A stretch of 64,000 nucleotides of DNA from Modicisalibacter sp033446685 (GTDB lineage: Bacteria > Pseudomonadota > Gammaproteobacteria > Pseudomonadales > Halomonadaceae), in NCBI RefSeq assembly GCF_033446685.1, contig NZ_JAWQLY010000006.1, forward strand, positions 62,001 through 126,000, in the 5' to 3' direction. A program made the translations under genes and the position numbers. The notes beneath the pieces were generated by a model. The model saw only the letters and a program-made list of their open reading frames with translations, did not search any database and was not told where the DNA came from. Below are positions 34,274 to 42,923 of this stretch, in pieces (positions within the stretch are counted from its first letter, which is position 1; the number at the start of each line of letters is the position of its first letter).

Positions 34274-34960
34274 TTGGATTATCAGCTCTATATCGCCAAC
34301 AAGAACTACTCCTCCTGGTCCATGCGCCCCTGGGTGCTGATGACAGCCTGCGACATCGCCTTCGAGGAGATACTGACGCCCTTCGCAGGCACCGCGGTCC
34401 AGCACGCTTTCAGGGAGTTCTCGCCCACCGGCAAGGTGCCCTGCCTCAAGGACAACGATGTGCTGGTCTGGGATTCCCTGGCGATCGTCGAGTACCTGGC
34501 GGAAGCGCACCCGGGAGTCTGGCCTGCGGATAGCCGAGCACGCGCCTGGGCACGCTCAGCCTGCGCGGAGATGCATTCGGGCTTCATGGCCCTGCGCGAC
34601 GAATGCTCAATGAATTGCGGCCTGCGGATCGAACTGGGTACGCCGAGCCCAGCGCTGGAGAAGGACCTGGCTCGGCTGGCGGACTTGTGGACGGAAGGCC
34701 TCGACCGTTTCGGAGGCCCCTGGCTCGCAGGCGAGGCGTTCGGTGCGGTCGATGCGTTCTACGCGCCCGTGGCGGTTCGCTACCGCACCTACGGGCTTCC
34801 CCTGCCGGTCCAGGCCAGCGACTACGCGGAGCGTTTGCTCGCGCATCCGGCGGTTCACGCATGGATCGAGCAAGGCGTTCAGGAGCCGTGGCGTGAGGAA
34901 GCCCACGAGCAGGATTGTCTACGCGGGCGTCGCATCCTGGCCGATTCACGTCAGGCCTGA
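34274..34960 (+). CDS. Glutathione S-transferase family protein
   Basis: A 228-residue cytosolic GST. The N-terminal thioredoxin fold (YQLYIANKNYSSWSMRPWVLM, with the Ser of SSWSMRPW at the GSH-activating position, and VPCLKDNDVLVWDSLAIVEYLAE) is followed by the helical domain (about 95-210). The start is TTG, chosen because GGAG lies seven bases before it (CAGGAGAACAGCC) and the first residues fit the family opening. Family members of this type are often linked to maleylacetoacetate-like or unknown substrates. It stands alone after the RND operon. Confidence 0.9.
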   Translation: MDYQLYIANKNYSSWSMRPWVLMTACDIAFEEILTPFAGTAVQHAFREFSPTGKVPCLKDNDVLVWDSLAIVEYLAEAHPGVWPADSRARAWARSACAEMHSGFMALRDECSMNCGLRIELGTPSPALEKDLARLADLWTEGLDRFGGPWLAGEAFGAVDAFYAPVAVRYRTYGLPLPVQASDYAERLLAHPAVHAWIEQGVQEPWREEAHEQDCLRGRRILADSRQA

Positions 34961-34988
34961 CCAGCGGGGTTACCTGCAACACGCAAGC

Positions 34989-35828
34989 TTACGGGTCGGC
35001 ACTCTGCCTGGCAGCCACGGCACGCTCGAGCACGGCAGACCAGTCGGCTGAAACCGGCAGACCGAAGGTCTTGCCCAGCGTCGCTCCCAATTCGTCCAGC
35101 CCGAGCCAACGCTGCGTCTCTTCGCCGTTGGTCAGTCGTACCGTGAGGCGGGCATTCTTCAGCATATAGCGCGCTTCGGTCGTGGTTAGCGCGACACTCA
35201 ACTGATGGCGGAAGTGGGACGAGGGATGCGTCGCGGTGTACCAGTTGGGCAATTCATAATCCACCGCCAGCTGCGGTTGCGGCGAGAGCTGGTAAAGCGC
35301 AACCCAAGCCTGCTCCAGGCGAAGCTGTAGCTGCAATTCCTGCCCGATGGGCACCAGCCGATAGGTGCCGTGCGGTGTCGGCTGAGGAAGGTCGGTATCC
35401 ATCGCCAGCGGTGCGGCGGGCACGTTGCCGCCAAAGCCGACATCGGCCAGCCAGGGCCTTCCGTCGACGATCACCCGCAGCGCCATATGGGTACGTGGCG
35501 AAGGAGGCGACTCGGGCATGGACATCCACTGCACCCGGGCCAGCAGTCCCACTACCTCGAAGCCGATCGCCTCCAGCACCCGCTTGAAGAGGCCGCTCTG
35601 CTCGAAGCAGTATCCGCCGCGCCGCTCCACGATCAGTTTGGTATCGATGGCCTGCGGGGCGAGGCCGATTTCCCTGCCCAGCAGGACATCGAGGTTTTCG
35701 AAGGGGATGGCGGCCACGTGGTGAGCCTGCAGCTCACGCAGCGTCTCCAGCGTAGGACCGAGATCACCTGTGTAGCCGATACGCGCGCAATAGGCTTCAA
35801 GATCGACCGATGCATGTCGATTATGCAT
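34989..35828 (-). CDS. nat: Arylamine N-acetyltransferase
   Basis: A 279-residue enzyme that transfers acetyl from acetyl-CoA to arylamines and hydrazines. The triad is visible: Cys in ERRGGYCFEQ, His in RTHMAL, and Asp in WLADVGFGG. The N-terminal segment AIPFENLDVLLGR is a family mark. Length is typical of bacterial NATs (about 275-285). It is followed on the same strand by nothing for 29 bp and is convergent with the GST gene. A detoxification role is likely. Confidence 0.94.
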   Translation of the reverse strand: MHNRHASVDLEAYCARIGYTGDLGPTLETLRELQAHHVAAIPFENLDVLLGREIGLAPQAIDTKLIVERRGGYCFEQSGLFKRVLEAIGFEVVGLLARVQWMSMPESPPSPRTHMALRVIVDGRPWLADVGFGGNVPAAPLAMDTDLPQPTPHGTYRLVPIGQELQLQLRLEQAWVALYQLSPQPQLAVDYELPNWYTATHPSSHFRHQLSVALTTTEARYMLKNARLTVRLTNGEETQRWLGLDELGATLGKTFGLPVSADWSAVLERAVAARQSADP

Positions 35829-35846
35829 AACCTGCCCTCTGCTCTA

Positions 35847-36395
35847 TCAATCCAATGACACTGCATCGGCGAAATCCCGCACGGCACGCGCCTCACTCAA
35901 GGAGCGGGCCCACCAGGCCAGGCGAGCCAGCATCGTCACCAAGCCCCGCTCGGCACGCCGTACCGATAGCGGCTGCCCCTGGTCATCGAACTGCTCCCAG
36001 ACGTTGGGAAAGCTCACGCCGTCACGGATGCCCACCGCGTGCAGTTCGGCAAAGACGTGACGCAGATGCTCGACCGCTCTCAGGCCGCCCGCGGCACCCC
36101 CGTAGGAGACGAAGGCCACGGGCTTGGCTAGCCATTCCGACTTGTAGCTGTCGATAAGGGCTTTAAGCACGGATGGGTAGGAGTGGTTGTATTCCGGCGT
36201 GATCACGATAAAGGCATCCGCGGCAGCGAGGCGCTCGCCGAAAGCCGAAACGGGCTCTACGGCGGGATCGATCACTTCCAGTTCGAACATCTTCCGGCGC
36301 CGTATCTGGTCGACGACCCATGCACCCACCGTATCGCAGAAACGTCCTTCTCTTACGCTGCCATAGATCACGGCGAGCCTGACGATGTCGTTCAT
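35847..36395 (-). CDS. NADPH-dependent FMN reductase family protein
   Basis: A 182-residue flavodoxin-like protein. The FMN phosphate loop IYGSVREGRFCDTVGAWV follows strand one, and TPEYNHSYPSVLKALIDS and VSYGGAAGGLRAVEHLR form the isoalloxazine-binding loops, as in azo/quinone reductases. AGGAG eight bases upstream decides the ATG at 36395. It is 18 bp from the NAT gene in the same direction, so the pair may be one unit that reduces and then acetylates aromatic nitrogen compounds; this is inference from position and chemistry. Confidence 0.9.
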   Translation of the reverse strand: MNDIVRLAVIYGSVREGRFCDTVGAWVVDQIRRRKMFELEVIDPAVEPVSAFGERLAAADAFIVITPEYNHSYPSVLKALIDSYKSEWLAKPVAFVSYGGAAGGLRAVEHLRHVFAELHAVGIRDGVSFPNVWEQFDDQGQPLSVRRAERGLVTMLARLAWWARSLSEARAVRDFADAVSLD

Positions 36396-36545
36396 GGCAT
36401 GTTCTCCTGTCAACAAACGAGACACATGCCTGTTATAAAACCTCAAGCTTGGTTGAGATCTAATGGCCCATAACAATAGCGTTGATAGTTAACATTCATG
36501 CATCCCGGCCAGGGTGTAATGGCGACTTCGCATCGTTCGTGGCGC

Positions 36546-36938
36546 CTACTCCTCGAAACGCCCCGTGTCGTCGCGATCGCGCTCGTATCGCCTGGTGAGC
36601 GGAAACGGCGGCAACCAGGACTCGCGCCGGACGGTCCAGCTCTCGTAGGTCGGCATCAGCTGGTCGGGGGCGTCCAGCGACCCCAGGTTCACTTCGATCT
36701 CGTCTGCGCTGCGCGCGAAGACGGACGAACCGCAGTTGGGGCAGAAGAAACGCCCGGCGTAGTCGCGGGTTTCGCCCTCGATCGTCACCGATTCCTGAGG
36801 AAACATCGCGGCCGCGAAAAACAGCGCTCCATGATGCTTGCGGCAGTCGAGACAGTGACAAAGGCCGACCCGGTATGGGCGTCCCGTCGCCACGATTCGA
36901 ACGTTGCCGCACAGGCAACCGCCCGTGAATCGCTCCAT
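36546..36938 (-). CDS. GFA (CENP-V) family zinc protein
   Basis: A 130-residue zinc protein of the glutathione-dependent formaldehyde-activating family. The ligands appear as GGCLCGNV, GLCHCLDCRKHHGA and FFCPNCGSS, giving two zinc sites. Despite the family name, few members act on formaldehyde. GAGGAGG precedes the ATG. It lies between the FMN reductase and TetR genes, all read leftwards, with its own spacing. Confidence 0.92.
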   Translation of the reverse strand: MERFTGGCLCGNVRIVATGRPYRVGLCHCLDCRKHHGALFFAAAMFPQESVTIEGETRDYAGRFFCPNCGSSVFARSADEIEVNLGSLDAPDQLMPTYESWTVRRESWLPPFPLTRRYERDRDDTGRFEE

Positions 36939-37030
36939 GCTGCGCCTCCTCTAACCAAGCGGAATGCTTGAGCAAGCATAGACCACGCCCCGCCGGAGCA
37001 AGCCCCGAGAGAAGCATCGAGGCAACGGCG

Positions 37031-37636
37031 TCACTGCGAATGCGCGCGCAATCCACCCTGAATCAGCGCCGCGAACGTCCTTGCAGCATCGGCCTCGCTG
37101 CAGTTGCCGCGCACCATCGCGGCAGAGAGCGCGTCCCCCGCGCCGATCAGGCCGACACAGCGTCGTTCGAGCTCGGCATCGGCCACTTCGCAGTACGGCT
37201 TCAATACCGCGGCGAACAGCTGGAGGTAGCCGTCGAGCAGTTCCTGATAGACCGCCTCCTTCTCTTCGCTCCCTGTGAGTGCGGCGCCGATGGCGTGCCA
37301 CTCGCCGCTGGTGTCGGCGTAACAGTGAACGTGGGCGGCAGCGAGCAGTCCAGCGGTTTCCTCGAGACTCCGCTCCCCGGCGGTCAGCGCTTCGCGAAGC
37401 GCACTCGACTGCTGCGAGTCGATTAGCTTGTAGAGCTCGATCAAGAGCTTCGAGCGTGTACTGAAATGGTCGTAGGCGACCGGCTTGGAGACACCGGCAC
37501 GCGCGGCCAGATGCCCTAACGTCAAGCGATCCGTCCCCTCCTCGCGGACGATCAGCAATGCCGTATCGAGCAATTGACGCCGCCGCTCCGCCTTGGAAAG
37601 CCTGCCCGAGGCCGGTCCATTGGCTGCGCTTTTCAT
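37031..37636 (-). CDS. TetR-family transcriptional regulator
   Basis: 201 residues. The N-terminal HTH is RQLLDTALLIVREEGTDRLTLGHLAARAGVSKPVAYDHFSTRSKLLIELY. The C-terminal ligand domain (about 80-195) is of the kind in which VAYDHF replaces the usual LYYHF. It is divergent from the Rossmann oxidoreductase gene at 37756 across 119 bp that holds two 17-bp operator-like sites, so it probably represses that gene and itself. Confidence 0.93.
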   Translation of the reverse strand: MKSAANGPASGRLSKAERRRQLLDTALLIVREEGTDRLTLGHLAARAGVSKPVAYDHFSTRSKLLIELYKLIDSQQSSALREALTAGERSLEETAGLLAAAHVHCYADTSGEWHAIGAALTGSEEKEAVYQELLDGYLQLFAAVLKPYCEVADAELERRCVGLIGAGDALSAAMVRGNCSEADAARTFAALIQGGLRAHSQ

Positions 37637-37697
37637 AGTGTTCGATTCATACCCTTCGTCTCATGTCGTTCGTCATTTCATCGCTTGACGTTGCAAA

Positions 37698-37734
37698 ACC
37701 TACCAAAAGTAGTTTATACCTACCAACGGTAGGT
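37698..37734. promoter_or_regulatory. Paired TetR-type operators
   Basis: Two 17-bp sites, ACCTACCAAAAGTAGTT (37698) and ACCTACCAACGGTAGGT (37718), are 20 bp apart centre to centre. The second is a perfect 7-bp inverted repeat with a 3-bp centre. They sit between the TetR gene and its divergent neighbour. Confidence 0.75.
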
Positions 37735-37755
37735 TAACTCCAAGGGGCTTCAGCC

Positions 37756-38760
37756 ATGCTACAGGATCCCATTCTACTCATTGGCGGCTCGGGCATCGTC
37801 GGCCGCTGGACGGCACGCTTTCTGCGCACCGCTCATCCCGACGTACCGCTGTTGATCGGCGGTCGCGATCTTGCGAAGGCCGAGGAAGCCGCATCCGAGA
37901 TCGGCAACGCGCAGGCGGCGAGGATCGACCTGGCCGCCGCCAACCTCGGACTCGGTGAACGCCCCGTCGGCGCCGTCGCGATCTTTTTCACGGACATCAC
38001 GGTCGCCGCGCTACGTTTCGCCCAGGCGCGCGGCGTGCCGTACATCAGTATTTCTCCGGCCATCCACGAGGTCGGCCCCGAGGTCGCGGCGTACATGCAC
38101 AAGCCGGATGTTGCCCCGGTCGTGCTCGGCACCGAGTGGCTGGTGGGCGCCACGACGCTACCCACGCTCGAGTTCGCCAAGGCGTTCGGTCGCGTCGAGG
38201 CCATTCGCATCGGAGCCCTGCTCGATGAGCAGGACGAAGGCGGCCCGGCTTCGTTCGCCGATCTCGAGCGTCAGACGCAGGCCGTTCCCGCCGTGCTGGC
38301 TCGCCGCGACGGCGCCTGGTTCTGGCGCACCGGTGACGATGCCAAGGCCGAGTTCCGCGCCACCGACGGCACCGCGATGGAAGCCTCCGCCCTGTCGCCA
38401 CACGACGTCGTCGGCCTGGCGACCGCGACCGACGCGCCGAACGTCGAGTTCAATCTGGCCATAGGGGTGAGTTCCAGCCGTCGTCGCGACGAGCCGATGT
38501 CCACCGAGCTCATCATCGAACTCGCCGGGGAGGACCAGGTGGGCCAGCCGATTCGCACCCGTCATGCGGTCGTCCATCCCCAAGGGCAGATGCCTTTGAC
38601 GGGCCTCGGCGTCGCTCTGGTGCTCGAACGACTCACCGGGCTCGATGGCAAGCCGGCAGCCCCGGCCGGGCTCTACTTCCCCTACCGGTTACTCGACCCC
38701 ACTGTCTATTTCGCCCGCCTCGAGCAGGCTGGCGGGGAGATCTTGAAGTTGGAGGTGTAG
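37756..38760 (+). CDS. NAD(P)-binding saccharopine dehydrogenase-like protein
   Basis: 334 residues. The N-terminal Rossmann loop is PILLIGGSGIVGRWTARFLR, followed by a catalytic domain that resembles saccharopine dehydrogenase-like reductases rather than true lysine-pathway enzymes (no clear aminoadipate-binding motif). It opens at an ATG 22 bp after the second TetR operator, so repression by the divergent TetR is likely. The substrate is unknown. A hairpin follows at 38837. Confidence 0.82.
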   Translation: MLQDPILLIGGSGIVGRWTARFLRTAHPDVPLLIGGRDLAKAEEAASEIGNAQAARIDLAAANLGLGERPVGAVAIFFTDITVAALRFAQARGVPYISISPAIHEVGPEVAAYMHKPDVAPVVLGTEWLVGATTLPTLEFAKAFGRVEAIRIGALLDEQDEGGPASFADLERQTQAVPAVLARRDGAWFWRTGDDAKAEFRATDGTAMEASALSPHDVVGLATATDAPNVEFNLAIGVSSSRRRDEPMSTELIIELAGEDQVGQPIRTRHAVVHPQGQMPLTGLGVALVLERLTGLDGKPAAPAGLYFPYRLLDPTVYFARLEQAGGEILKLEV

Positions 38761-38836
38761 TGGCGTCTATGTCGCCTTGCCGCTACTTCGTTTCCTGAAC
38801 TGGGCTGTCTGCGCCGCGATCCAGTGACGGTTTCCC

Positions 38837-38869
38837 GGGGACGACCTGCATCGGCGGGAGGCCGTCCCC
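38837..38869 (+). terminator. Hairpin after the saccharopine dehydrogenase-like gene
   Basis: GGGGACG and CGTCCCC form a 7-bp stem around a long loop that contains a small secondary pairing, followed by TCCTTTG. It is a plausible but not strong terminator. Confidence 0.5.
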
Positions 38870-38947
38870 TCCTTTGTAATCGGCATTGGCAGCTTGCCAG
38901 GTCGGTCAGCCAGCCACGACCCGTGGTGCTTCTTAGCAAAAGCGACT

Positions 38948-39850
38948 TCAAACCGATGACCGCGGATGCCCTGAGACAGATAGTTTTTGCGTTATCGATT
39001 CCTGCAGCGCCTCCAACAAGATCCTTGTTATCGCTGATTGGTGCCGGATGCGGGGATAAAGCAGAACGATGGGCACTTCCCGCAAGGGGGAGCGCTCGAG
39101 AACCTGAACCAGCTCGCCATTATCGATGTACGGCCTTGCCATCCGCTCCGGCACCGAACAGATGCCCAAGCTCTGCAGGCAAGCACCCAAACTGGCGCTG
39201 ATGCTGCCCGCTGCAATCAGCCAGTTGCAACGATGAACCGTTCCGTCCGCGAAGTGCCAATGGTTGCGGCGAGCGGCGGCAACGATCGTGGGAAACCCAT
39301 CCAGGTCGGCAATGGTTTTCGGCGGCGTTGCCCTTTGTAGGCATCGCGGCGTCGCAACCAACACCTGCGATGCACTCCCCAGCGTCCTGCCTATCAGCTC
39401 CGAATCCTCCGGCTCGCCCAAGCGGATCGCGAAATCGATCCCCTCCTTAACGATGTCCACCAGTTCGTCGCCCAGTACCAGATCGAAACGCAGGCCGGGG
39501 TAGGATTTGGCCAGCTCCCAGATCGCCGGGGCCAGGAAGTTCTCGCCAAACATCACCGATGTGCTGATCCGGATCAGGCCTGTGGGCAGGGTCTGGTCTT
39601 CGCGGATTTCCGTCAGGGCTTCCTGCGCTTCATGAACGAGGCCGCTGACGCGCCGAAAATGGCGTTGCCCCGTATCGGTAAGCGACAGCGCCCGGGTCGA
39701 ACGGCGAAACAGGGTGGTATTGAGCGCATCTTCATAGGCCTTCAAGCGCCGGCTGACGGTGGCTTTCGGCAGGTTCAGACGCTTGCCGGCCGCGGTCATG
39801 GAACCGCTCTCGGCCACCGCCACGAAAACCGCCATGCCATTCATATCCAT
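38948..39850 (-). CDS. LysR-family transcriptional regulator
   Basis: About 300 residues. The HTH is at the N-terminus (MDMNGMAVFVAVAESGSMTAAGKRLNLPKATVSRRLKAYEDAL), followed by the effector domain (RISTSVMFGENFLAPAI, DLVLGDELVDIVKEGIDFAIRLGE). The start is placed at 39850; the frame continues upstream 19 codons without similarity. It is divergent from the NmrA-family gene. A second, broken copy of its middle part lies at 54265-54540 and is very close at DNA level. Confidence 0.9.
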   Translation of the reverse strand: MDMNGMAVFVAVAESGSMTAAGKRLNLPKATVSRRLKAYEDALNTTLFRRSTRALSLTDTGQRHFRRVSGLVHEAQEALTEIREDQTLPTGLIRISTSVMFGENFLAPAIWELAKSYPGLRFDLVLGDELVDIVKEGIDFAIRLGEPEDSELIGRTLGSASQVLVATPRCLQRATPPKTIADLDGFPTIVAAARRNHWHFADGTVHRCNWLIAAGSISASLGACLQSLGICSVPERMARPYIDNGELVQVLERSPLREVPIVLLYPRIRHQSAITRILLEALQESITQKLSVSGHPRSSV

Positions 39851-39960
39851 AGTCGATTGTCTCAATAATGGAATAGTTGCGTCTCGAATGAAGCGCTTAT
39901 GTTCCACATTCTAGCCCGCTAAGCTTCAGATCACTTCATCTGACGGTAAGGAGCAAGACC

Positions 39961-40875
39961 ATGAGTGATCGCAAACAGACAATTGCCGTAGTGGGCGCCT
40001 CGGGCCAGCAGGGCCAAGGCGTGGTCGAAGCACTAAAAGCCGACGGTGCGTTTCGGGTGCGTGCCTTAACGCGCAACCCCGAGCGTTACCGTGGACCGGC
40101 GGACGAGGCGATTTATGCCGACCTCGATCGTCCGGAGAGTCTGAACGAAGCCTTCCGGGACGCTTACGGCGTATTCGCCATGACCAACGCCTGGCAGCCG
40201 GGTACCGATGAAATCGCCCAGGGTCGCGCCATGGTCGCCGCCGCCAAAGCACAGAACGCCGAGCATTTCGTGTGGTCGACCTTGCCCGACGTGGAAAAGC
40301 TCAGCGGGGGCCGCTTCGACGTTCCCCACTTCACCAACAAAGCCAGAGTTAACGAGTACGTCGCCACCGCCGGCTTTCGCTATTACAGCTATGTCATGCC
40401 AGCGTTCTATTATCAGAACTTCGCCCAGAATTTGGCGGTACGCCCCCAGCCGGACGGGTCGCTAGGCTGGTCGTTGCCCATCGGTCCAGACGTGGCTATC
40501 GATATGGCGGATATTGGAGAGCTGGGAAAGCTGGTGGCCGCGGTGTTTCGTCATCCCCAAGAAACGGGACAGGGCCTTTACCTGCCCCATGTAGGCAGCC
40601 AGATCAGCTTTAACGACATCATCGGCGGGTTCGAACGACAAGGGATAGAGCTGACATTCTCTCAGGTACCGGCGGAGCCCTTTGCGAAGGCCGTCCCCGG
40701 CGGCCATGAGCTGGCACAGATGTTCGCCTGGTTCGAGGCGTATGGCTATTTCGGTGGCGACTTTACGCAGGAACGGCAATTGGCAACGAGGCTCGTGGGG
40801 CAGGCACCGACCGGGTTCTTCGAGTGGGCAAAAAACAGCCTACGGCTCGAAAGAGAAAGTGACGAAGAAAGCTAA
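39961..40875 (+). CDS. NmrA-family NAD(P)-binding protein
   Basis: A 304-residue atypical SDR of the NmrA/HSCARG type. It opens with a glycine-rich loop (IAVVGASGQQGQGVVEAL) and carries ALTRNPERYRGPADE and NAEHFVWSTLPDVEKLSGGRFDVPHFTNKARVNEYV. It lacks a clear Tyr-X3-Lys active site, so it may act as a redox-sensing or ligand-binding protein more than an enzyme. AAGGAG sits eight bases ahead of the ATG. It is divergent from its probable LysR regulator. Confidence 0.88.
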   Translation: MSDRKQTIAVVGASGQQGQGVVEALKADGAFRVRALTRNPERYRGPADEAIYADLDRPESLNEAFRDAYGVFAMTNAWQPGTDEIAQGRAMVAAAKAQNAEHFVWSTLPDVEKLSGGRFDVPHFTNKARVNEYVATAGFRYYSYVMPAFYYQNFAQNLAVRPQPDGSLGWSLPIGPDVAIDMADIGELGKLVAAVFRHPQETGQGLYLPHVGSQISFNDIIGGFERQGIELTFSQVPAEPFAKAVPGGHELAQMFAWFEAYGYFGGDFTQERQLATRLVGQAPTGFFEWAKNSLRLERESDEES

Positions 40876-40898
40876 AGGGCCACAACCCCGCCACGGCA

Positions 40899-41681
40899 TC
40901 AGCGAGGTCCGGGAATTGTAAAACCTCCGTCGACCAGGATTGACTGACCTGTAATGAACCTGGCTTCTTCCGTACACAGCCAAACGACAACGTCCGCGAT
41001 ATCCGCCGGGGTACCCACCCTTTTCAAGGCAGCGCGCGCCGCCAACGGGGGAATGACCTGTTCACCGTGCGCGCGCAGCATGGGCGTGTCGATGACCCCC
41101 GGGTTGACGTTATTGATGCGTATGCCCTGATCGCCTACCTCAAGCGCAATTGCCCTGATCATGGCATCCAGGCCTGCCTTGCTTGCCGAGTATGCCGATG
41201 TACCGGGCGTGGCAGCGGAGGACAGGAAAGAGGAGGTGTTGACGATCGAGCCGCCTCCTTCACCGTTGAGCATCACGCGCAAGGCGGCTCTTGTCAGAAG
41301 CCAGGGCCCTTTGAGGTTAATGGCGATTAACTCGTCGAAGTCGGCTTCTTGCATCTCTACGATTGGGCCGCCGTTGCCCTGAATTCCAGCATTGTTAAAG
41401 ACGATGTCGAGCCTTCCGAAGCGGTCGCTTGTCTCTGCAACGATCCGATCCACGTCCCCGGCCAAGGAAACGTCGGCCGAAATGAACGCCGCATCCCCTC
41501 CTGCCTTGGCAATCGCCTCAGTATTGGACCGTAAGGGTCCCTCGCGCCGGCCGACCAGAGCGACCTTGGCGCCCTCCTTGGCAAAGGTGCGCGCGGCCGC
41601 TTCGCCTATGCCGGTTCCGGCACCGGTGACGATGGCGACCTTACCTTCCAGGCGTGGAACGGTGGCCTCATTAGTGGTCAT
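40899..41681 (-). CDS. Short-chain dehydrogenase/reductase (SDR)
   Basis: A 260-residue classical SDR. TGAGTGIGEA is the cofactor loop, NNAGIQG follows, and the active site is Ser (NTSSFLSS), Tyr (SAYSASK) and Lys. The C-terminus is GQSILVDGGFTIPG. It is convergent with the NmrA-family gene and divergent from the frameshifted LysR gene at 41785; a LysR-type box lies between. Confidence 0.92.
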   Translation of the reverse strand: MTTNEATVPRLEGKVAIVTGAGTGIGEAAARTFAKEGAKVALVGRREGPLRSNTEAIAKAGGDAAFISADVSLAGDVDRIVAETSDRFGRLDIVFNNAGIQGNGGPIVEMQEADFDELIAINLKGPWLLTRAALRVMLNGEGGGSIVNTSSFLSSAATPGTSAYSASKAGLDAMIRAIALEVGDQGIRINNVNPGVIDTPMLRAHGEQVIPPLAARAALKRVGTPADIADVVVWLCTEEARFITGQSILVDGGFTIPGPR

Positions 41682-41727
41682 AAATCAATTACCCTGATCT
41701 CATTACGGTGTGAACCAGTTTAGGCGG

Positions 41728-41750
41728 CCCTATTCGGAAAATTAATAGGG
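41728..41750. promoter_or_regulatory. LysR-type box between SDR and frameshifted LysR
   Basis: CCCTATT (41728-41734) and AATAGGG (41744-41750) form a perfect 7-bp inverted repeat with a 9-bp spacer, which gives the classical T-N11-A of LysR sites. Confidence 0.65.
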
Positions 41751-41784
41751 ATACATACAGCAGACTAATGGCCAGGATTCAGCA

Positions 41785-42707
41785 ATGTCGCGAGCTATGC
41801 GTGCGGGAGAATTCGCAGAACTGAAGGCTTTCGCCGCTGTGGCACAAGCCCGCAGCTTCCGTCAGGCCGCCTCGGAACTCGGGCTCGATCCCTCGACGCT
41901 CAGCCATGCGATCAGGGCTTTGGAAAGGCGGCTCGACAGCCGCCTGCTGCACCGGACGACCCGCTCCGTCGCACCGACCGAGGCGGGCATGCGTCTGCTT
42001 AACAGACTATCGCCCGCCCTCTCGTCACTCGAGAATGCCATTGAAGGCTTCCTGGTCCCTGAGAGCGAGCCTTCCGGAACCGTCCGCCTTGTGGCTCCGC
42101 GCCTAGCTATCCGCGCATTGGTGGCGCCTGTCATCGAAGGCCTCATACAGAGCAGCCCCCATGTGACGCTGGACGTCGTCACCGACGAGCAACCCGGCGA
42201 TATCGTCCGGGGCGGCTTCGATCTGGCAATCAAGCTCGGCAAGACGATCGAGCGCGACATGGTCTCGGTTCCGCTGATGCCCCGCTTCACGACGGCGGTG
42301 GTCGGCTCACCCGGTTACTTCGCCGAACACCCCCGCCCGTCACCCCACACGATCTCGCAAAACACCGGTGTATCGGCTGTCATAGCGGTCCTGGCAATGG
42401 CCTTTACCGGTGGAAGTTCGAGAAGGACGCGGCGGCAGTCGTGATGGATGTTACCGGGCCGCTCTCGACCGACGATCCCGATCTGATGATGTCAGCGGCT
42501 TTAGCCGGTGTGGGGCTGTGGCATGGCGTCGAGGAGCTCGCAAGGGAAGCGATCACCGACGGGCGATTGATCCGGGTATTGGCGGATTGGTCGCCAAGTT
42601 ACCCGGGGTTTCACCTTTGCTATGCGGCGGGGACGGCTCTAGCGCCAGCCGTTCGCGTGGTCATAGATGCCATCAAGGCAAACGCCCGGGATACAAACTA
42701 TCTCTAG
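41785..42707 (+). pseudogene. LysR-family regulator broken by a -1 frameshift
   Basis: The first frame (41785-42444) gives the HTH (FAAVAQARSFRQAASELGLDPSTLSHAIRALERRL) and half the effector domain up to GSPGYFAEHPRP, then drifts into nonsense. From about 42339 the next frame continues the family without a gap (VTPHDLAKHRCIG, then GPLSTDDPDLMMSAALAGVGLWHGVEELAREAI) to the stop at 42707. Restoring one base near 42339 gives about 307 residues, normal for a LysR. Either a true mutation, leaving a DNA-binding fragment, or a sequencing or assembly error in a C-rich run. The divergent SDR gene is its likely target. Confidence 0.85.
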
Positions 42708-42808
42708 CAGTGGTGGCAGCGGCCGAACGCCAGGATCTTTTGGTTTGCTCGGCGAATCCAGCCCGTGGCGGAGAGATCTTGTAGCTGGGATTCTTGTGAC
42801 GTCCATGA

Positions 42809-42829
42809 AATTATCGAATACCGATAATT
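42809..42829. promoter_or_regulatory. Inverted repeat upstream of the amino-acid ABC operon
   Basis: AATTATCG (42809-42816) and CGATAATT (42822-42829) flank a 5-bp spacer, with another CCGATAA half-site at about 42841. It lies about 95 bp before the binding-protein start. The IclR regulator at the end of the operon is the natural candidate to bind it. Confidence 0.5.
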
Positions 42830-42923
42830 AATAACTCTTGCCGATAAAAACAACCTTGGCTAGGCTCAAATCGATGCTCAAATCGCTTCATGCATAACAA
42901 CCCCAACAAAGCAGGCAGACGAC

